The translations under genes were made by a program, and so were the position numbers. Below the pieces are notes generated by a model, which made no database searches, had not been told where the DNA came from, and saw nothing but the letters and a program-made list of their open reading frames with translations. Below, piece after piece: positions 46,142-57,039 of a stretch of DNA of 64,000 bases. Numbering within the stretch: position 1 is the first letter of the stretch; every line of letters begins with the position of its first letter. Source of the DNA: Tethya wilhelma (lineage: Eukaryota > Porifera > Demospongiae > Tethyida > Tethyidae); NCBI GenBank assembly GCA_964030475.1, contig CAXIPT010000002.1, positions 15,635,566-15,699,565 of the forward strand. The letters are read 5' to 3'.

Positions 46142-48029
46142 GAATCTTAGCTTGATTTTGTGTCTCAGTTGGTAGTATGAGGGCCAGCTTTGTCACAGGA
46201 CGCTTGTAGGTTCCAATCTGTGTCTTGACTGTGGCAACTCGAACGTAGTTGTCTTTTCCTGGATGGACTGCCACCACTCTGGCTAGGGGCCATCTGGCAG
46301 GCACTGTGTTGTCTTCTTGGAGAAGAACTAAGTGAACATTACGGTTTGGATGCAGCCACTTGTTGAGACGGTTTAGTGTGACTACATACTCAGTGGACCA
46401 TCTTTTCCAGAAATGGCGCACAAGGGCCTGGCACAACTCCCAACGACGAAGAATCTGAAGTTCTCTAGATTCGTAGGAGTGGCTAGCATCTGGTAGAGAC
46501 TCTAAGGGTCTTCCAATGAGAAAGTGTCCTGGGGTGAGTACGTCTATGCCATCGTCATCGTCACAGTTCATGGGGACGAGTTGCCGACTGTTGAGACAAG
46601 ATTCTATCTGTGCCAACACTGTGCTCAATTCTTCAAAGGTCAACTTGACATCCTTCATAACTTTCTTTAAGTGCATCTTCATACTTTTGACCGATGCTTC
46701 CCATAGACCCCCGAAATGAGGTGAGCGTTGGGGTATGAATCTCCACTCGATCTTCTGAGTTGATAGAAAGTTGGTGATTACTTCCTTATGCTGTGGTTGT
46801 TCCAGGAACTGGTAGAGCTTAGAGATTTCATGTGATGCACCAACGAAATTGGTGCCATTGTCACTCCAAATTAACACAGGTTTGCCTCTCCGAGAAATGA
46901 ATCTTCTCAGGCACGCAAGGAAGGCTTCCGTGGTGAGATCTGAGACTAACTCAAGATGTACTGCGTTTACTGTCAAAGACACAAACAAAAATACATATGA
47001 CTTAACAACAGTGGGTTTACGCACGTGTCCGAGCTTTAGAAGCACTGGTCCGGCATAGTCAACTCCGACTTTCTCAAAGACAGGACCAGGTGTCACACGT
47101 TCGATGGGAAGCTGTCCTAAGAGTTGAGGTTGAGGCCTGGCTGAGGCGCGTCGACACGTTACACACTGCCTGGTGATTGACCTGATGACTTTACGTCCTC
47201 GTATCACATAGTAGCGCTTGGACAGCGAAGTGGACAGAAGTAAGAAACCAGCATGCAGCAATCGTAGATGCTCAGTACGTATCATGATGTGGGTTAGAGG
47301 ATCCTTACCATGGAGGATGATAGGATGTTGTACTTCATACAAGCTCTTTGAAAGCTGTTGTCGTCCACCTACTCGTAATATCTCCTTCGGATCAAGAAAG
47401 GGATTCAAGGGTGCAAGAGGACTTGAACTGCTAATAGGTTTCTGCTTTCTCAGCAATTGAATCTCATCATTGAAATTGGAACCTTGGATCACCAGTATCC
47501 AGTAGTCTTCAGCCCTTTGTAACTCGTGGACGGAGAGTGGTGATAGAATGCATTCCTGGACACTCTTGGTGCGGCAATTCTTGAGGAAGCGAAAAATCCA
47601 TGAAGTGATTCTCTTTAGATGCGTGAAGTTGGAATATCGTTCTCTCTCAATCACTGGGGATTTGAGCTGAGTCACTGTGTGAAGAGCTATCTCTTGTTCC
47701 TCATCCTTCAGAACATTGCAATCGAGAGGGCACTGTTTTGGCCATTTATCAGGAGGAGCACTGAGCCATGAGGGTCCACTCCACCAGAGATCATGTGTGA
47801 GAAGTTCCAATGGGAATAGACCTCTGGATGCGCAGTCGGCAGGGTTCTGGAGACCATTTACATGTTGCCATCTGCTAGGAGGAATGAAATCAATGATAGC
47901 CGAAACACGATTGCCGACATAATTATGTCTTGAATTTTCGTGGACTTCCATCAAGCCAGTGCAAGACAACTGTGCTATCGGTCCAGGCATATGTGTTGCA
48001 CAGCGGCATTCCAAAGACATGTCTAACAT
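46137..48029 (-). CDS. BEL Pol C-terminal part: RNase H end and integrase
   Basis: The frame enters within RNase H (NYVGNRVSAIIDFIPP, NPADCASRG) and covers integrase: an HHCC finger (HLRLLHAGFLLLSTSLSKRY ... QCVTCRR), the catalytic core with VGVDYAGPV, IWSDNGTNFVG and the glutamate in GLWEASVKSMK, and a C-terminal RWPLARVVAVHPGKD region found in Pao/BEL integrases. The first 45 residues are out of the true frame: the TDSTVVLHW block of RNase H lies in another frame, showing a shift near 47950. Ends at TAA inside the LTR. Confidence 0.85.
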   Translation of the reverse strand: MLDMSLECRCATHMPGPIAQLSCTGLMEVHENSRHNYVGNRVSAIIDFIPPSRWQHVNGLQNPADCASRGLFPLELLTHDLWWSGPSWLSAPPDKWPKQCPLDCNVLKDEEQEIALHTVTQLKSPVIERERYSNFTHLKRITSWIFRFLKNCRTKSVQECILSPLSVHELQRAEDYWILVIQGSNFNDEIQLLRKQKPISSSSPLAPLNPFLDPKEILRVGGRQQLSKSLYEVQHPIILHGKDPLTHIMIRTEHLRLLHAGFLLLSTSLSKRYYVIRGRKVIRSITRQCVTCRRASARPQPQLLGQLPIERVTPGPVFEKVGVDYAGPVLLKLGHVRKPTVVKSYVFLFVSLTVNAVHLELVSDLTTEAFLACLRRFISRRGKPVLIWSDNGTNFVGASHEISKLYQFLEQPQHKEVITNFLSTQKIEWRFIPQRSPHFGGLWEASVKSMKMHLKKVMKDVKLTFEELSTVLAQIESCLNSRQLVPMNCDDDDGIDVLTPGHFLIGRPLESLPDASHSYESRELQILRRWELCQALVRHFWKRWSTEYVVTLNRLNKWLHPNRNVHLVLLQEDNTVPARWPLARVVAVHPGKDNYVRVATVKTQIGTYKRPVTKLALILPTETQNQAKIL

Positions 48030-48112
48030 GGTGCAACAACTGGGCTAAAAGATAAGCTCCACATAATTCCAATCGGGGAATGGTCAGTCTCTTGATGGGT
48101 GCGACCTTGGTT

Positions 48113-50074
48113 CTAGAAGTTAAAAGAGAGATTTGAACAGCTCCTCCAGTGCCAAGGAGCGAAGGTATACGACTGCTGCATAAGCCAACTCTGAAGCATC
48201 ACAGAATCCATGCAATTCTGAAGACAATATCTGTGAATCCTTAGTCTGGGAATCGGCTTATCAGAGAGAAACTTCAACTCGGCTCTCCATTGTGTCCAAG
48301 TTTTGAGGACTTCCGTGGGCACTACATCATCCCAATCGGTCTTGCTTTCCCACACCTTCTGGAGGAGTATTTTGACTTTGATGATGGTTGGTGAGAACCA
48401 TCCAAGCACATCGAAAACCTTTGCTATATCAGAGACTAGAGATCTCTTTGTTACCTCCTTCAGTGGAGGCATGTCTGATACCGTCAACCGAAAAAGGTCA
48501 AGTTGAGCATTCCACTCTATGCCGAGTGTCTTTGAATACTGACTTGAGTCAGAAATAGAGTGTAGGCAGCTTGGATCTTTCAACTCATCTGGAATTGATC
48601 TCAAGACTTCTAGATCACTGGAATTCCATTTGTGCAATTTGAATCCGCCTTTAGCAAATAGAGATTGGAGTTGCCGTTGTAAGTCAATTATTGCTTCCTC
48701 AGTAGAATCTGCTCCTGATAATCCATCATCAACATAGAACGAGTTAAGCACTGTGTCAAGTGCTTTGGGATATTCTGAAGCATAATCTATTGCATTTTGT
48801 TTTACAGCCATGTTGGCAGCAAATGATGAAGCTGACACACCAAAGGTGGCTCTTGTCATCCTATAGTCACGCAATGGCTCTTCAGTGGATTGCCTCCATA
48901 CAAAGCGATGCAAGTCTTTGTCAGTGTCGATGAGTTGTACTGCTCTGTACATTTTACTTATGTCCATCGTGACTGCAATTCGATGGAACCTGAATCTCAA
49001 CAAAACGTCCACTAAAGGAGGGTGAACAGTAGGACCCACAAGAAGGATATCGTTGAGAGAAACACCAGTGGCAGACTTTGCCGAGGCATCAAAAACTGCT
49101 CTTATCTTTGTTGTAGAGCTAGATTCTTTCCTCACTGCATGTACTGGTAAATAGAACACTTGTTGTACAGGCTTGTGAAGATCAAGAATTGGCACTGACT
49201 CGGCATGATTCAATTGAAAGTATTCTTGAATTACTTCATTCACTTCTTCGAATTTCCCTTTCGAATGGAGAGAGCGCTCCAATACCAGAAAACGACGCAC
49301 AGCTTGTGATCTGGATTCACCAAGATCCTTAGCTTGTGGTTGCTTAGGCAGGGGTACGATGAATCTGCCGCATTCGGTTCGAGTATGATTCTGTTCAAAG
49401 TGTTTCACTACAGATCTCTCGTCAGAAGAGAGTGGTGATGTAGATTGCTTTGTGCCTTCCTCTATTTCCCAAAACTTGCGTAGAAGATCATCTCCAGAGA
49501 GGATTGATACATGATGTGTAGAGAGGGTGCCAGGAAGCATCGAGGGTGTGGTACTGTCACTGGTACCACCTGCAAGAACCCAACCAAAGATAGTTTCAAA
49601 TGCAGTAGGCGAACCTGGCAGCCCTGACCGCCGGCCGTGCAGCAATGAATCTACAAATACATCTACTCCCAACAAGACATCAATTTTTCCAGGAGATCCA
49701 AAGTCTGGATCAGCAAGTAGGAGACCACTCAAGTGGTCCCATTTACCATCCTTCTGTAATGGTCGGAGAGGGAGATTGCTTGTTACACGAGGTACCACTA
49801 CTGCTGTGACGAAGATTCTTCTATCTTGAGAATAGATTGAAGTTATAGTGAAGTGAGTAATCGATTGAATAGAGCTATCATGACACAATCCTGCCACACC
49901 AGAAGTTCTGGCATTCTGCTTTTTACGTCTCAAACGTAATGCTTGAACAATTCGCTCAGAAATAAATGACACAGAGGACCCAGAATCTAAGAGTGCTCTT
50001 GCTTGAACACTTGAGCCATCAGGGGCTAAAACAATGATGCGACATGTCATGAGCAAGGCATTTGAAGTAATCAC
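48113..50074 (-). CDS. BEL Pol: aspartic protease and reverse transcriptase
   Basis: Starts in frame from upstream coding (APDAKPICSNVASG precedes it), so the nominal start is not real. Protease: ARALLDSGSSVSFISERI at about residues 25-42. Reverse transcriptase: IRAVFDASAKSATGVSLND, VTMDISKMYRAVQL, ATFGVSASSFAANM and the catalytic FYVDDGLSG. It runs to a frameshift near 48170, after FAPWHW, where the RNase H part goes on in another frame. The protease-RT order and FYVDD are typical of BEL/Pao. Confidence 0.85.
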   Translation of the reverse strand: MITSNALLMTCRIIVLAPDGSSVQARALLDSGSSVSFISERIVQALRLRRKKQNARTSGVAGLCHDSSIQSITHFTITSIYSQDRRIFVTAVVVPRVTSNLPLRPLQKDGKWDHLSGLLLADPDFGSPGKIDVLLGVDVFVDSLLHGRRSGLPGSPTAFETIFGWVLAGGTSDSTTPSMLPGTLSTHHVSILSGDDLLRKFWEIEEGTKQSTSPLSSDERSVVKHFEQNHTRTECGRFIVPLPKQPQAKDLGESRSQAVRRFLVLERSLHSKGKFEEVNEVIQEYFQLNHAESVPILDLHKPVQQVFYLPVHAVRKESSSTTKIRAVFDASAKSATGVSLNDILLVGPTVHPPLVDVLLRFRFHRIAVTMDISKMYRAVQLIDTDKDLHRFVWRQSTEEPLRDYRMTRATFGVSASSFAANMAVKQNAIDYASEYPKALDTVLNSFYVDDGLSGADSTEEAIIDLQRQLQSLFAKGGFKLHKWNSSDLEVLRSIPDELKDPSCLHSISDSSQYSKTLGIEWNAQLDLFRLTVSDMPPLKEVTKRSLVSDIAKVFDVLGWFSPTIIKVKILLQKVWESKTDWDDVVPTEVLKTWTQWRAELKFLSDKPIPRLRIHRYCLQNCMDSVMLQSWLMQQSYTFAPWHWRSCSNLSFNF

Positions 50075-51639
50075 TCCACTAGCAACATTAGAACAAATAG
50101 GCTTGGCATCAGGTGCAGATGTGCTTGTATCTTGTTCGTTTGCTTGTTGAGAGTGACTTTGGCTCTATCAGAGTGAAGTAGAGTGTGGTGAGGCTTTTGG
50201 CACCTTTGGCAACGATGTACTGACTTGCAATCACGTACAAAGTGACCCGATCTTAGACAGTTGAGGCAGTGACCATGCTCTCTCAAGACTGACAGCTTCT
50301 TCTCATGCGTGAGAGACTTGAAACGAGCACACACATAGAGTGGGTGCTTCTCAGACTTGCACAAAATACAACAATTTGTTTCAGCAACACTTGCATGAGA
50401 TGAGAACGCTTTGCTTGATGAATGAGGTTTCTTGTATAACTGTGGTCTCTTGCTTTCTGAAACTGAAGAAGTCTCGGATGCTTGTGCCCTCAAATTTAGG
50501 AATTCCAAAAGCTCGGAATAGTGTGGTACTTTGGTAGATTTCTGACTGTGCTTCTGCCATTCAAAAGCAGTGGTTACATCCAATTTGACCTCCAAGATGG
50601 CAGTAATAAAAGGACCTGATGGGTCATATCCCAGGGCCTTAAGAGCTCGGAGATGCTGTTGCACAGAATCATGTAGATTACGAAGCTCTTTGCCATTGCC
50701 GTTCTTCAGGGCTGGTGCATCCATGATCATTCTCACATGGGTTTGGTGAACCAGATGAGGTTGATCATATCGAGAACAAAGACTCTCCACCGCCTCAGCA
50801 TAGCAATCTCCAGATCTTGTTAGACCTTCAATAACACCTTTAGCGGTACCTTCTTTCAAGGCACTCTGCAGATATACTAGCTTTTCGCTGTCTGATATAT
50901 TGATTCGATCATGAACAGATACTTTGAACTGGTCCCAAAACGATCTCCAATTGAGAAGGTTACCATCAAAGGTTGGAACTGCCAATTTCGGCAGCTTTAC
51001 ACCAGATTCTGACAGTGAGCCAGTGCTACAACTAGCATTGTGAAGCATTTCCTTTAGCTTCAAAGAGCAACCGAAAACTTCCTTCTTCAGAGCAGCGTGG
51101 AGTCCAAACAACTCGTGACTAGCACTTAGCTGCAGCTTAAAGAGTTGGTCATGTAAAGAGGAAAGCTCTGATTTCACTCCTACAATTTCCTCTTCAAACT
51201 GATGAATCAAATACATTTCTTCCTTATCTCCTGATAGAGAGTCTACTCCAGATCTAATGGAGCCTAAATCGTCTTCCACAGCAGTAAACTTGCGAGAAAC
51301 AATGATCAAGTGATCCTTAGAAAGACCAGATGATTGTTTGCGGTTAGCAATTACTTGTTTGATGCGAACAGTAGCATCAGTGACACTTTCGTCATGAGTA
51401 TCAAGAATTTCTTGCTCTTTTTGCAACATTCCTTCATCATCGATTAGATCAATCAATTCAAAATGATGAACTTTGAATTCAGTATCCAAGCAATTCAATT
51501 TTTGCAGCAATTGTTGTGCTGTTTCAAGAGTTGTTTCATTGATTTCACTTTCAAGTGCACTTAATCGGTTGGCCAACCTTGTAACTGAGGCCCGAATCAC
51601 GCCTCTTTTCTTGTGTATTGAAGTTAAATTCTTTTCCAT
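50071..51639 (-). CDS. BEL Gag
   Basis: ATG at 51639 (MEKNLTSIHKKRGVIRA), followed by coiled coil to about residue 200, a Pao-type capsid region (KLPKLAVPTFDGNLLNWRSF, LVYLQSALKEGTAKGVIEGL), and cysteine clusters: CCILCKSEKHPLYVC, CLNCLRSGHFVRDC and CQRCQKPHH. The frame ends at TGA 50071-50073, one base overlapping the Pol frame. The last 20 residues (IQAHLHLMPSLFV) are out of the true frame: the sensible continuation shifts near 50150, so Gag and Pol were probably one frame. Confidence 0.85.
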   Translation of the reverse strand: MEKNLTSIHKKRGVIRASVTRLANRLSALESEINETTLETAQQLLQKLNCLDTEFKVHHFELIDLIDDEGMLQKEQEILDTHDESVTDATVRIKQVIANRKQSSGLSKDHLIIVSRKFTAVEDDLGSIRSGVDSLSGDKEEMYLIHQFEEEIVGVKSELSSLHDQLFKLQLSASHELFGLHAALKKEVFGCSLKLKEMLHNASCSTGSLSESGVKLPKLAVPTFDGNLLNWRSFWDQFKVSVHDRINISDSEKLVYLQSALKEGTAKGVIEGLTRSGDCYAEAVESLCSRYDQPHLVHQTHVRMIMDAPALKNGNGKELRNLHDSVQQHLRALKALGYDPSGPFITAILEVKLDVTTAFEWQKHSQKSTKVPHYSELLEFLNLRAQASETSSVSESKRPQLYKKPHSSSKAFSSHASVAETNCCILCKSEKHPLYVCARFKSLTHEKKLSVLREHGHCLNCLRSGHFVRDCKSVHRCQRCQKPHHTLLHSDRAKVTLNKQTNKIQAHLHLMPSLFVLMLLVE

Positions 51640-51834
51640 TGTTCAATAATGTTTCAACTTGAGTTTCACATGTGGCTTGAAATGTTAGTTAGAACTGGCG
51701 ACAATCAGCAGATTATAATGTTATACAGTTACAATTGACAGGCAATTGCGGCTTCCATAGAACGAACATGAACCAAGAGAAGAACCAAGTTAGAATAACT
51801 GATCACCAAATAGCAGTCAACAACTAACGGATGT

Positions 51835-51857
51835 ATCCGGCTCGAAGGACCAAAATG
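51835..51857 (-). other. BEL primer binding site
   Basis: In element sense, right after the 5' LTR: ACATTTTGGTCCTTCGAGCC then GGAT. TGGTCCTTCGAGCCGG is the primer site I remember for many BEL elements. Confidence 0.6.
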
Positions 51858-52530
51858 TTGAGAGCTCTTCCTTGGTGGAATCTAACACTGGGAACATGCA
51901 GACTAATAGTATAGCTCACACTTGAGAGACAGTTGTCAAAAGATATTCAGACATAGTTGCACAGNTTGGTAGCCAAAATTATTATTAAAAAGTAAGTTAA
52001 ACTTTTTTTTTCTTGACTTGCGTTCATGTGGATCTTTTCTGATATGTAAGAATAATTACTGACAACATGCAATGTTAACATCCACTCTTTCACATCTCTC
52101 TCTTGAGGAGGGGGGGGGAGCTTCCCCCCACCCCCACCCCCTACTAGATGAAACCCTGAGGAACTGTGTCACTATAATATAGTCAACAAAAAAATAGAAA
52201 TTGTGACACTTTGGTCCAAAATTGTGTATGTTTGCATACCTTGCTCTGTGTACTGCGCATTTGTTACTACTCGCGTAATAGCTGTTATTACAACCACAGT
52301 AGCTCGCATAAGCGTACTTAAAATAAGGTTTATGGCCATATTTTTAGTAACTTCCTGTCTACTATATAGTGAGTGACACAGTGCCTTTAAAATGCAGGAG
52401 GTAGCCCTGTTTTACCAGGCTAAGAAAGATGTCATTAGGAAAGTCAATCAAGACTCACAAACTGGAAAAGTGCTTTGGTATAAACATAATAGGTCCTAGA
52501 ATGAGCCTGAATATATTGTGCATGTAACAC

Positions 52531-53045
52531 TCACTCTTCCTCATCACTCTCATCCTGATGTTCACCCATTGGTTCACTCTCCACCATACCATCATCACCA
52601 CCTTTGGTCACACTGCTACTAGCATCGCCAGACAATGTGAGTGGAGCATCACCAACAGGGACTGTTTGAGTACCCTCACTGTCTGTCTCATTGCCTATTG
52701 GTGTATTCTGGGTCTTGGGTGTGGCCACATCCACCTCAACGTCAGTAGGAGGGGTTGTTTGTTCAGCATTAGCCAACGGTGTTACAGGAATGGACTGAAT
52801 TATGGTATTGTTGTTGGAAAGGCTGTGTGAATCAGATTCAGACACTTGAGTCGCTTCAGTCATGTTGACATCTGTAGTAATGAGAGAATATCCTTACAAA
52901 TTGAACCTTTGCAGTTGAGTGCCTGACGTTACTGATCGATATGATATTACCAAGAAACATATGCAATTATTCTAGTCATGCATGCATAAACAAGTGTAGT
53001 AGTACCTGTTATTTCAAGGTTTTCTTCCAGTGAATCAGTGTCCAT
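52531..53045 (-). CDS. Two-exon acidic protein, 126 residues
   Basis: Exon one 53045-53006 (MDTDSLEENLEIT) has donor GTACTA; exon two 52871-52531 has acceptor TTACTACAG. The split glycine/aspartate codon joins in phase (G + AT), and the frame ends at TGA 52531-52533. It is acidic and low-complexity: DVNMTEATQVSES, repeated P/T/V stretches and a tail GEHQDESDEEE. No domain recognised and no signal peptide, so probably nuclear or cytosolic and unstructured. The intron is 134 bp. 51966-52530 has a poly-G/poly-C tract (52107-52141) and no gene. Confidence 0.5.
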
Positions 53046-53744
53046 TATGGCATTCGATTATTAGCACACTCCCAGGATATTGTGACTAGTAATTAAGTCT
53101 CCACATCTGTACAAAGCCTGTACGTAAGGTCCTACATTTGAAACCTAAATAAATCATCGAGTGTCCAACTAGTTTGTTTGCTTAGACTCTTAGACCAACT
53201 ATACGGTACTGAAGCCCCACTGCATGTCATTTCTCTCTCATACTATAAAGTAAGAGCCTATTATATCAGATGCTCAGACCCCATTTGATGGGGCAAAGTA
53301 TTCAAAATTCTGCTTACTATTAAAAGGATCCGATGCACGATATGTAAAAGGATGTACCTTGTTCAAAATATAAATGCTAGTTGTATGCAAAGTACCATAA
53401 CTCGTACGAATTTGAGTGTTAGTTATTTTGCTCAACGTATAGATTTAAGTGGTAGTTAAAGTATTAAATTTTAGGCTAATAAACTCACAGATTTGAGTGT
53501 TAGATCATCCCAAACAGGCCCAATTTGCGTGACGAATCTGATAGTTCACTACAGGGTATTCAGAGGTCTAACCAAGAGTTTCAAGCGTGGCCTTGCCTTT
53601 GTAGTTCTCTTCTTTTGGTTCTCACTGTCATGTACTGCTTCTGTTTTTCCTTCACGTGTGACAGAGACAGGAATGTTGATTGCCTGACCACGAAGCCAGG
53701 CCAAGGCCAAGGGGCCGGGAAAAACGCATATTATGCGCATGGAT

Positions 53745-53760
53745 AAATAGTGACGTCATA
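53745..53760. promoter_or_regulatory. CRE-like site TGACGTCA next to a palindrome
   Basis: TGACGTCA at 53751-53758 is a perfect cAMP-response/ATF element. CGCATATTATGCGCAT sits just before it. It is about 700 bp upstream of the acidic gene start on the minus strand; link to that gene is inference. Nothing else supported in 53060-54660 apart from a GC box (GGGGGCGGGGC) near 54114. Confidence 0.35.
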
Positions 53761-54667
53761 AATTAACATAATTAATCCATTAGGGTATTGACAAACAATC
53801 TAACATTATAATTATTATGATGCAGATAAACACTGAACAGACACCATGCTCTGAGAGCCTTTGTAACTTATGTACTGCAGAGCATACTGTGCACCTAAGC
53901 ATAAATTTCCAAAATGTTCATGGAGCCATTAAAAATTCTGTGTGAGTGAGTTAGGATTTCTTGTGAGGTGATACCTACCTAAAGTTATTGTATTTAAAAA
54001 TGCTTCTGTATAAATTCGTTTCCCATTTATTCACAACACTCTCTTCAACTTATAGAGCATCACCCTCGGCATCACCACACACTATAAGGAAGTAGTTAGC
54101 ATTCAAAGGTTGTGGGGGCGGGGCTGTTTGGAGAGCAATTTTAGCATTACATCATACCATCTAAAGGTCAAACTGTAACATTGAGGTTTTAGAATGTCTG
54201 TATTGAGTTTTACTACTTAGATGCTCACCATAGGGGAAATAATCAACTTTATGTACTTAATTTAAAAAAATATATATTTTTTTGGAAGTTTATGCTTACA
54301 TGGGCCGGTGCACCTACCTACCCAGTTTGGATTATCTAAAGTTGGTACATGTATTAACTTACATCTCAGGACTACATGAAATATTGTATGTACAATAGCT
54401 CGACTTTTACACTTACACCTAAAGACTATAGAAATTGTAATACACTTTACAAAACTTTGCTGCGTCATGACATGCATTAGTTTGTCTGTTTCTTCTATGA
54501 ATTTTTTGTAGCTACTTTGTTCAAATTTCACGTTTCGATAGTATTCTGAAATATATTAAATTTTTTTTCCAGGATATCTTAATCTTTTGTATTATTATCA
54601 TTATGACAACTGGTTTCAAAATTAATTCTGAATAATACTTGTCAATGAATTGTATAATTATTAATAG

Positions 54668-55006
54668 TTACTTGTTGATGGTATTGAGGTCATAGTAAAC
54701 ACCTCTCATTGCCATCAGCTGGGAGTGAGTTCCAGACTCAATTGCCTCTCCATTGTGAATGACAGCAATCAGGTCAGAGTTGTATATGGTAGAAAGACGA
54801 TGAGCAATGACAATACATGTTCGTCCCTTGCGAGCCTTGTCCAGAGCTTCTTGGACCACCTTCTCACTCTCTGTATCAAGAGCAGAAGTTGCTTCATCTA
54901 GCAGGAGGATCTTGGGGTCTCGAATGAGAGCTCTGGCAATCGATATGCGTTGTTTCTGTCCTCCACTCAACTGAGTTCCCTTAGCACCAACATTTGTATC
55001 ATAACC
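54668..55006 (-). CDS. ABC transporter (ABCB/P-glycoprotein type) last exon
   Basis: Acceptor TACACAG lies at 55007-55013 and the exon starts in phase 0 with [12 protein letters not shown]. It has the signature [15 protein letters not shown], Walker [13 protein letters not shown], and H-loop [10 protein letters not shown], and ends LNTINK then TAA. This is the second half of the C-terminal nucleotide-binding domain of a full or half ABCB exporter, and the stop is at the position usual for the family. No Walker A and no membrane exons are found upstream (to 59 kb on this strand). Either the other exons lie beyond a very long, element-filled intron or this is an orphan exon. Confidence 0.85.
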   Translation of the reverse strand, partial: GYDTNVGAKGTQLSGGQKQRISIARALIRDPKILLLDEATSALDTESEKVVQEALDKARKGRTCIVIAHRLSTIYNSDLIAVIHNGEAIESGTHSQLMAMRGVYYDLNTINK

Positions 55007-55109
55007 CTGTGTACAACGTTCATTATTATATATAACATGTAAACTATCATGACTACGTTACTTTATTTGGAATGTAAACTTAATCATTACTAAAAGAGAA
55101 GAAGGCATA

Positions 55110-55200
55110 TCATACGTACGGTAGTACGTATAGTAGGAATGGGCCGACTGTCCCATAGACACAATACAAAATGTTGGCCACCATAAAAATCTAGTCAAAC
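55110..55200 (+). repeat. Hairpin/TAGGAATGG repeat, short copy
   Basis: TCATACGTACGGTAGTACGT then ATAGTAGGAATGGGCCGAC and TGTCCCATAGACACAATACA. A stem ATACGTAC/GTACGTAT closes a GGTA loop. Two longer copies follow at 57327 and 62181. This copy lies inside what may be the ABC gene intron. Confidence 0.75.
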
Positions 55201-55442
55201 AAAACTAGACTTTCAAAGTTCATAGATAATATAGTACCCCCAGCCCAGGTGGATATGAAACGTTTCCGCGTACGTAATTTTAATCTGAAGTAGGGACTGA
55301 GTCGCGTGCAACGGAGTAAGTGTACAAATATTAGTATACTTGATCTTTGAACCACTACAACGGGGTGGTAAATTGTGTGCCAAAAGTCTCGATCTCTCTT
55401 TGGTAGACGCTACACGTACACACTGGCCAAATTTTGCTCATC

Positions 55443-56684
55443 ATGGATCTAGATTATGTGTGTAGCTCATCAAGTGGTGAAAGCATATCTGATGAAAGTA
55501 ATTTCGTTCAAACCCTTGTTGAAGAAGATGGAGAGAGAGTGATGGTTTTTGAACCAAGAAAGGTAAGCTTGTCAGTACTGAATACTGAAAGGCATAGATG
55601 GTATTATTTCTATGTAAAGGCATAGATAATATAGTACTATATCATCTATGGTGAAGGGTATTACACTTTGTACTTCAGATTTGTGATTTGCAAGACAGTA
55701 GTGCCAGTAGCAGTCTCCGCTTAGAGCCTTGCCCTGATTGCCCTGATCAACTAAATATAGAATTGATCATGGTTGGAAAAGGCTATACAGGATTCTTTCT
55801 GGATTGTGTTTCGACACTGATAGAAGAGGAGCTAGTCAGACGATCACCAAGAGGAAGGAGAATGAAACCCTTGCTGGAAGAATTGCTGAGAGCTGAACTG
55901 GACAAGATAGCTATAATTGCTGTACCACTTATTGACATGGTACATTCCTGCTTGGTTTCTGGGAGTAAGCAAAGGTTATCTTCAGCTTCAATAGCCTGTG
56001 TCTGGTCTACCTTCCACAAGATGTGTCAGTCAACAACTGAAATCTATCTGGAGCACATTCATCACAAGCCATGCAGATAGCTGAGTCAAAGAGAAGTGAG
56101 TCTGAGGTAGCTATTCAGCTTCTTGTTGATAGATTGTTGAAGAAACTCATCAAGAACAAAGCTGATACTGTTCAGTCAGAAATTTATCACAACAAACTAG
56201 AGCATTAACATCACTGGAATGCAATGCAATGAGATATATGGCTGGATACGTTGCTGTCACTCTTCTGAAACGATATAAGAAGCCAATCAAGAACCAGCTG
56301 TTGAAGAAAAAATGGAAGCTCTTTGAGAAGGTACTCACTGCTTAGAAAGCTGAGCAGCAACCTGGAGAACCACGATCACCTCTTGAGTATATGACACTCT
56401 GGTCGGAACTTATTGACCGTGGAGGACTATACCATATCGATGATAAGGTATATCACAATGCCATGCTCCCTCAACACATTGCAAATGCATGCATTTGCAG
56501 ACTTTGACCTTTAACTCAACTGTATCGGTTCAAAATACTACAGCATATAATACTATTGTTGTCATAATTATTGGTACAGGTCTTTGCATTGATGGAAGCT
56601 ATAGAAATGGTTGTTAGACGTCACCTCAACACAAAGAATGTAGGATCTTTTACTCTAACAGCTGATGTACGAAAATTAATTTAA
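55443..56684 (+). pseudogene. Multi-exon transposase-like gene, decayed
   Basis: Exon one 55443-55562 (MDLDYVCSSSSGESISDESN to EPRK) has donor GTAAGC; exon two starts at 55679 after TACTTCAG in phase 0 (ICDLQDSSAS, PCPDCPDQLNIEL, GYTGFFLDCVSTLIEEEL). The frame breaks near 56070 and again near 56205, and a TAG lies at 56343. The downstream sense goes on as MQIAESKRSESEVAIQLLVD, then AMRYMAGYVAVTLLKRYKK, SPLEYMTLWSELIDRGGLYH, donor at 56448, acceptor at 56578, and VFALMEAIEMVVRRHLN. The RYMAGYVxxxLLKR and DRGGLYHxxDxVFxLMEAIE blocks resemble transposase proteins repeated in sponge-like genomes; family not fixed. Confidence 0.5.
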
Positions 56685-57039
56685 TCATGCAAGATATTCT
56701 TCAAAAGGAGTAGTTCAATGCTATATGCCTCAAGATGGTTGGGAATAGGGTGAGCAATTGTCTCCCAATACTGCAGAATCTTCCAGTTTTAGAACATTGC
56801 TGACCAATGGATCACGGTATGTGGGCACTCATTTGCCAAAAATTGGACCATGAACTTTGCACCTAAGTATACCAAGGGAACCAGATAATCACTTATACAA
56901 AAGTAGTATATACCTATTCATCTGCGTTCATGTAGTTTTTATTATAACTTTAAAAAATAATATTTCTATAATAGCAAACTTATTGACAGTACTATTATGA
57001 CAAGATAAGATAAAAATTATAGTTTTTCCTTGGATGTTT

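Larger units (their letters stand above)
45790..51964 (-). mobile_element. BEL/Pao LTR retrotransposon
   Basis: Minus-strand element with a full 3' LTR (45790-46141), internal region 46142-51858 and a 5' LTR cut off at the N (51859-51964 present). Gag, protease, reverse transcriptase, RNase H and integrase are in the usual BEL order. At least three frameshifts. It lies in the RNase H part of an older Ty3-type fragment on the left; the right flank is lost at the N, so the target duplication cannot be checked. Confidence 0.9.
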
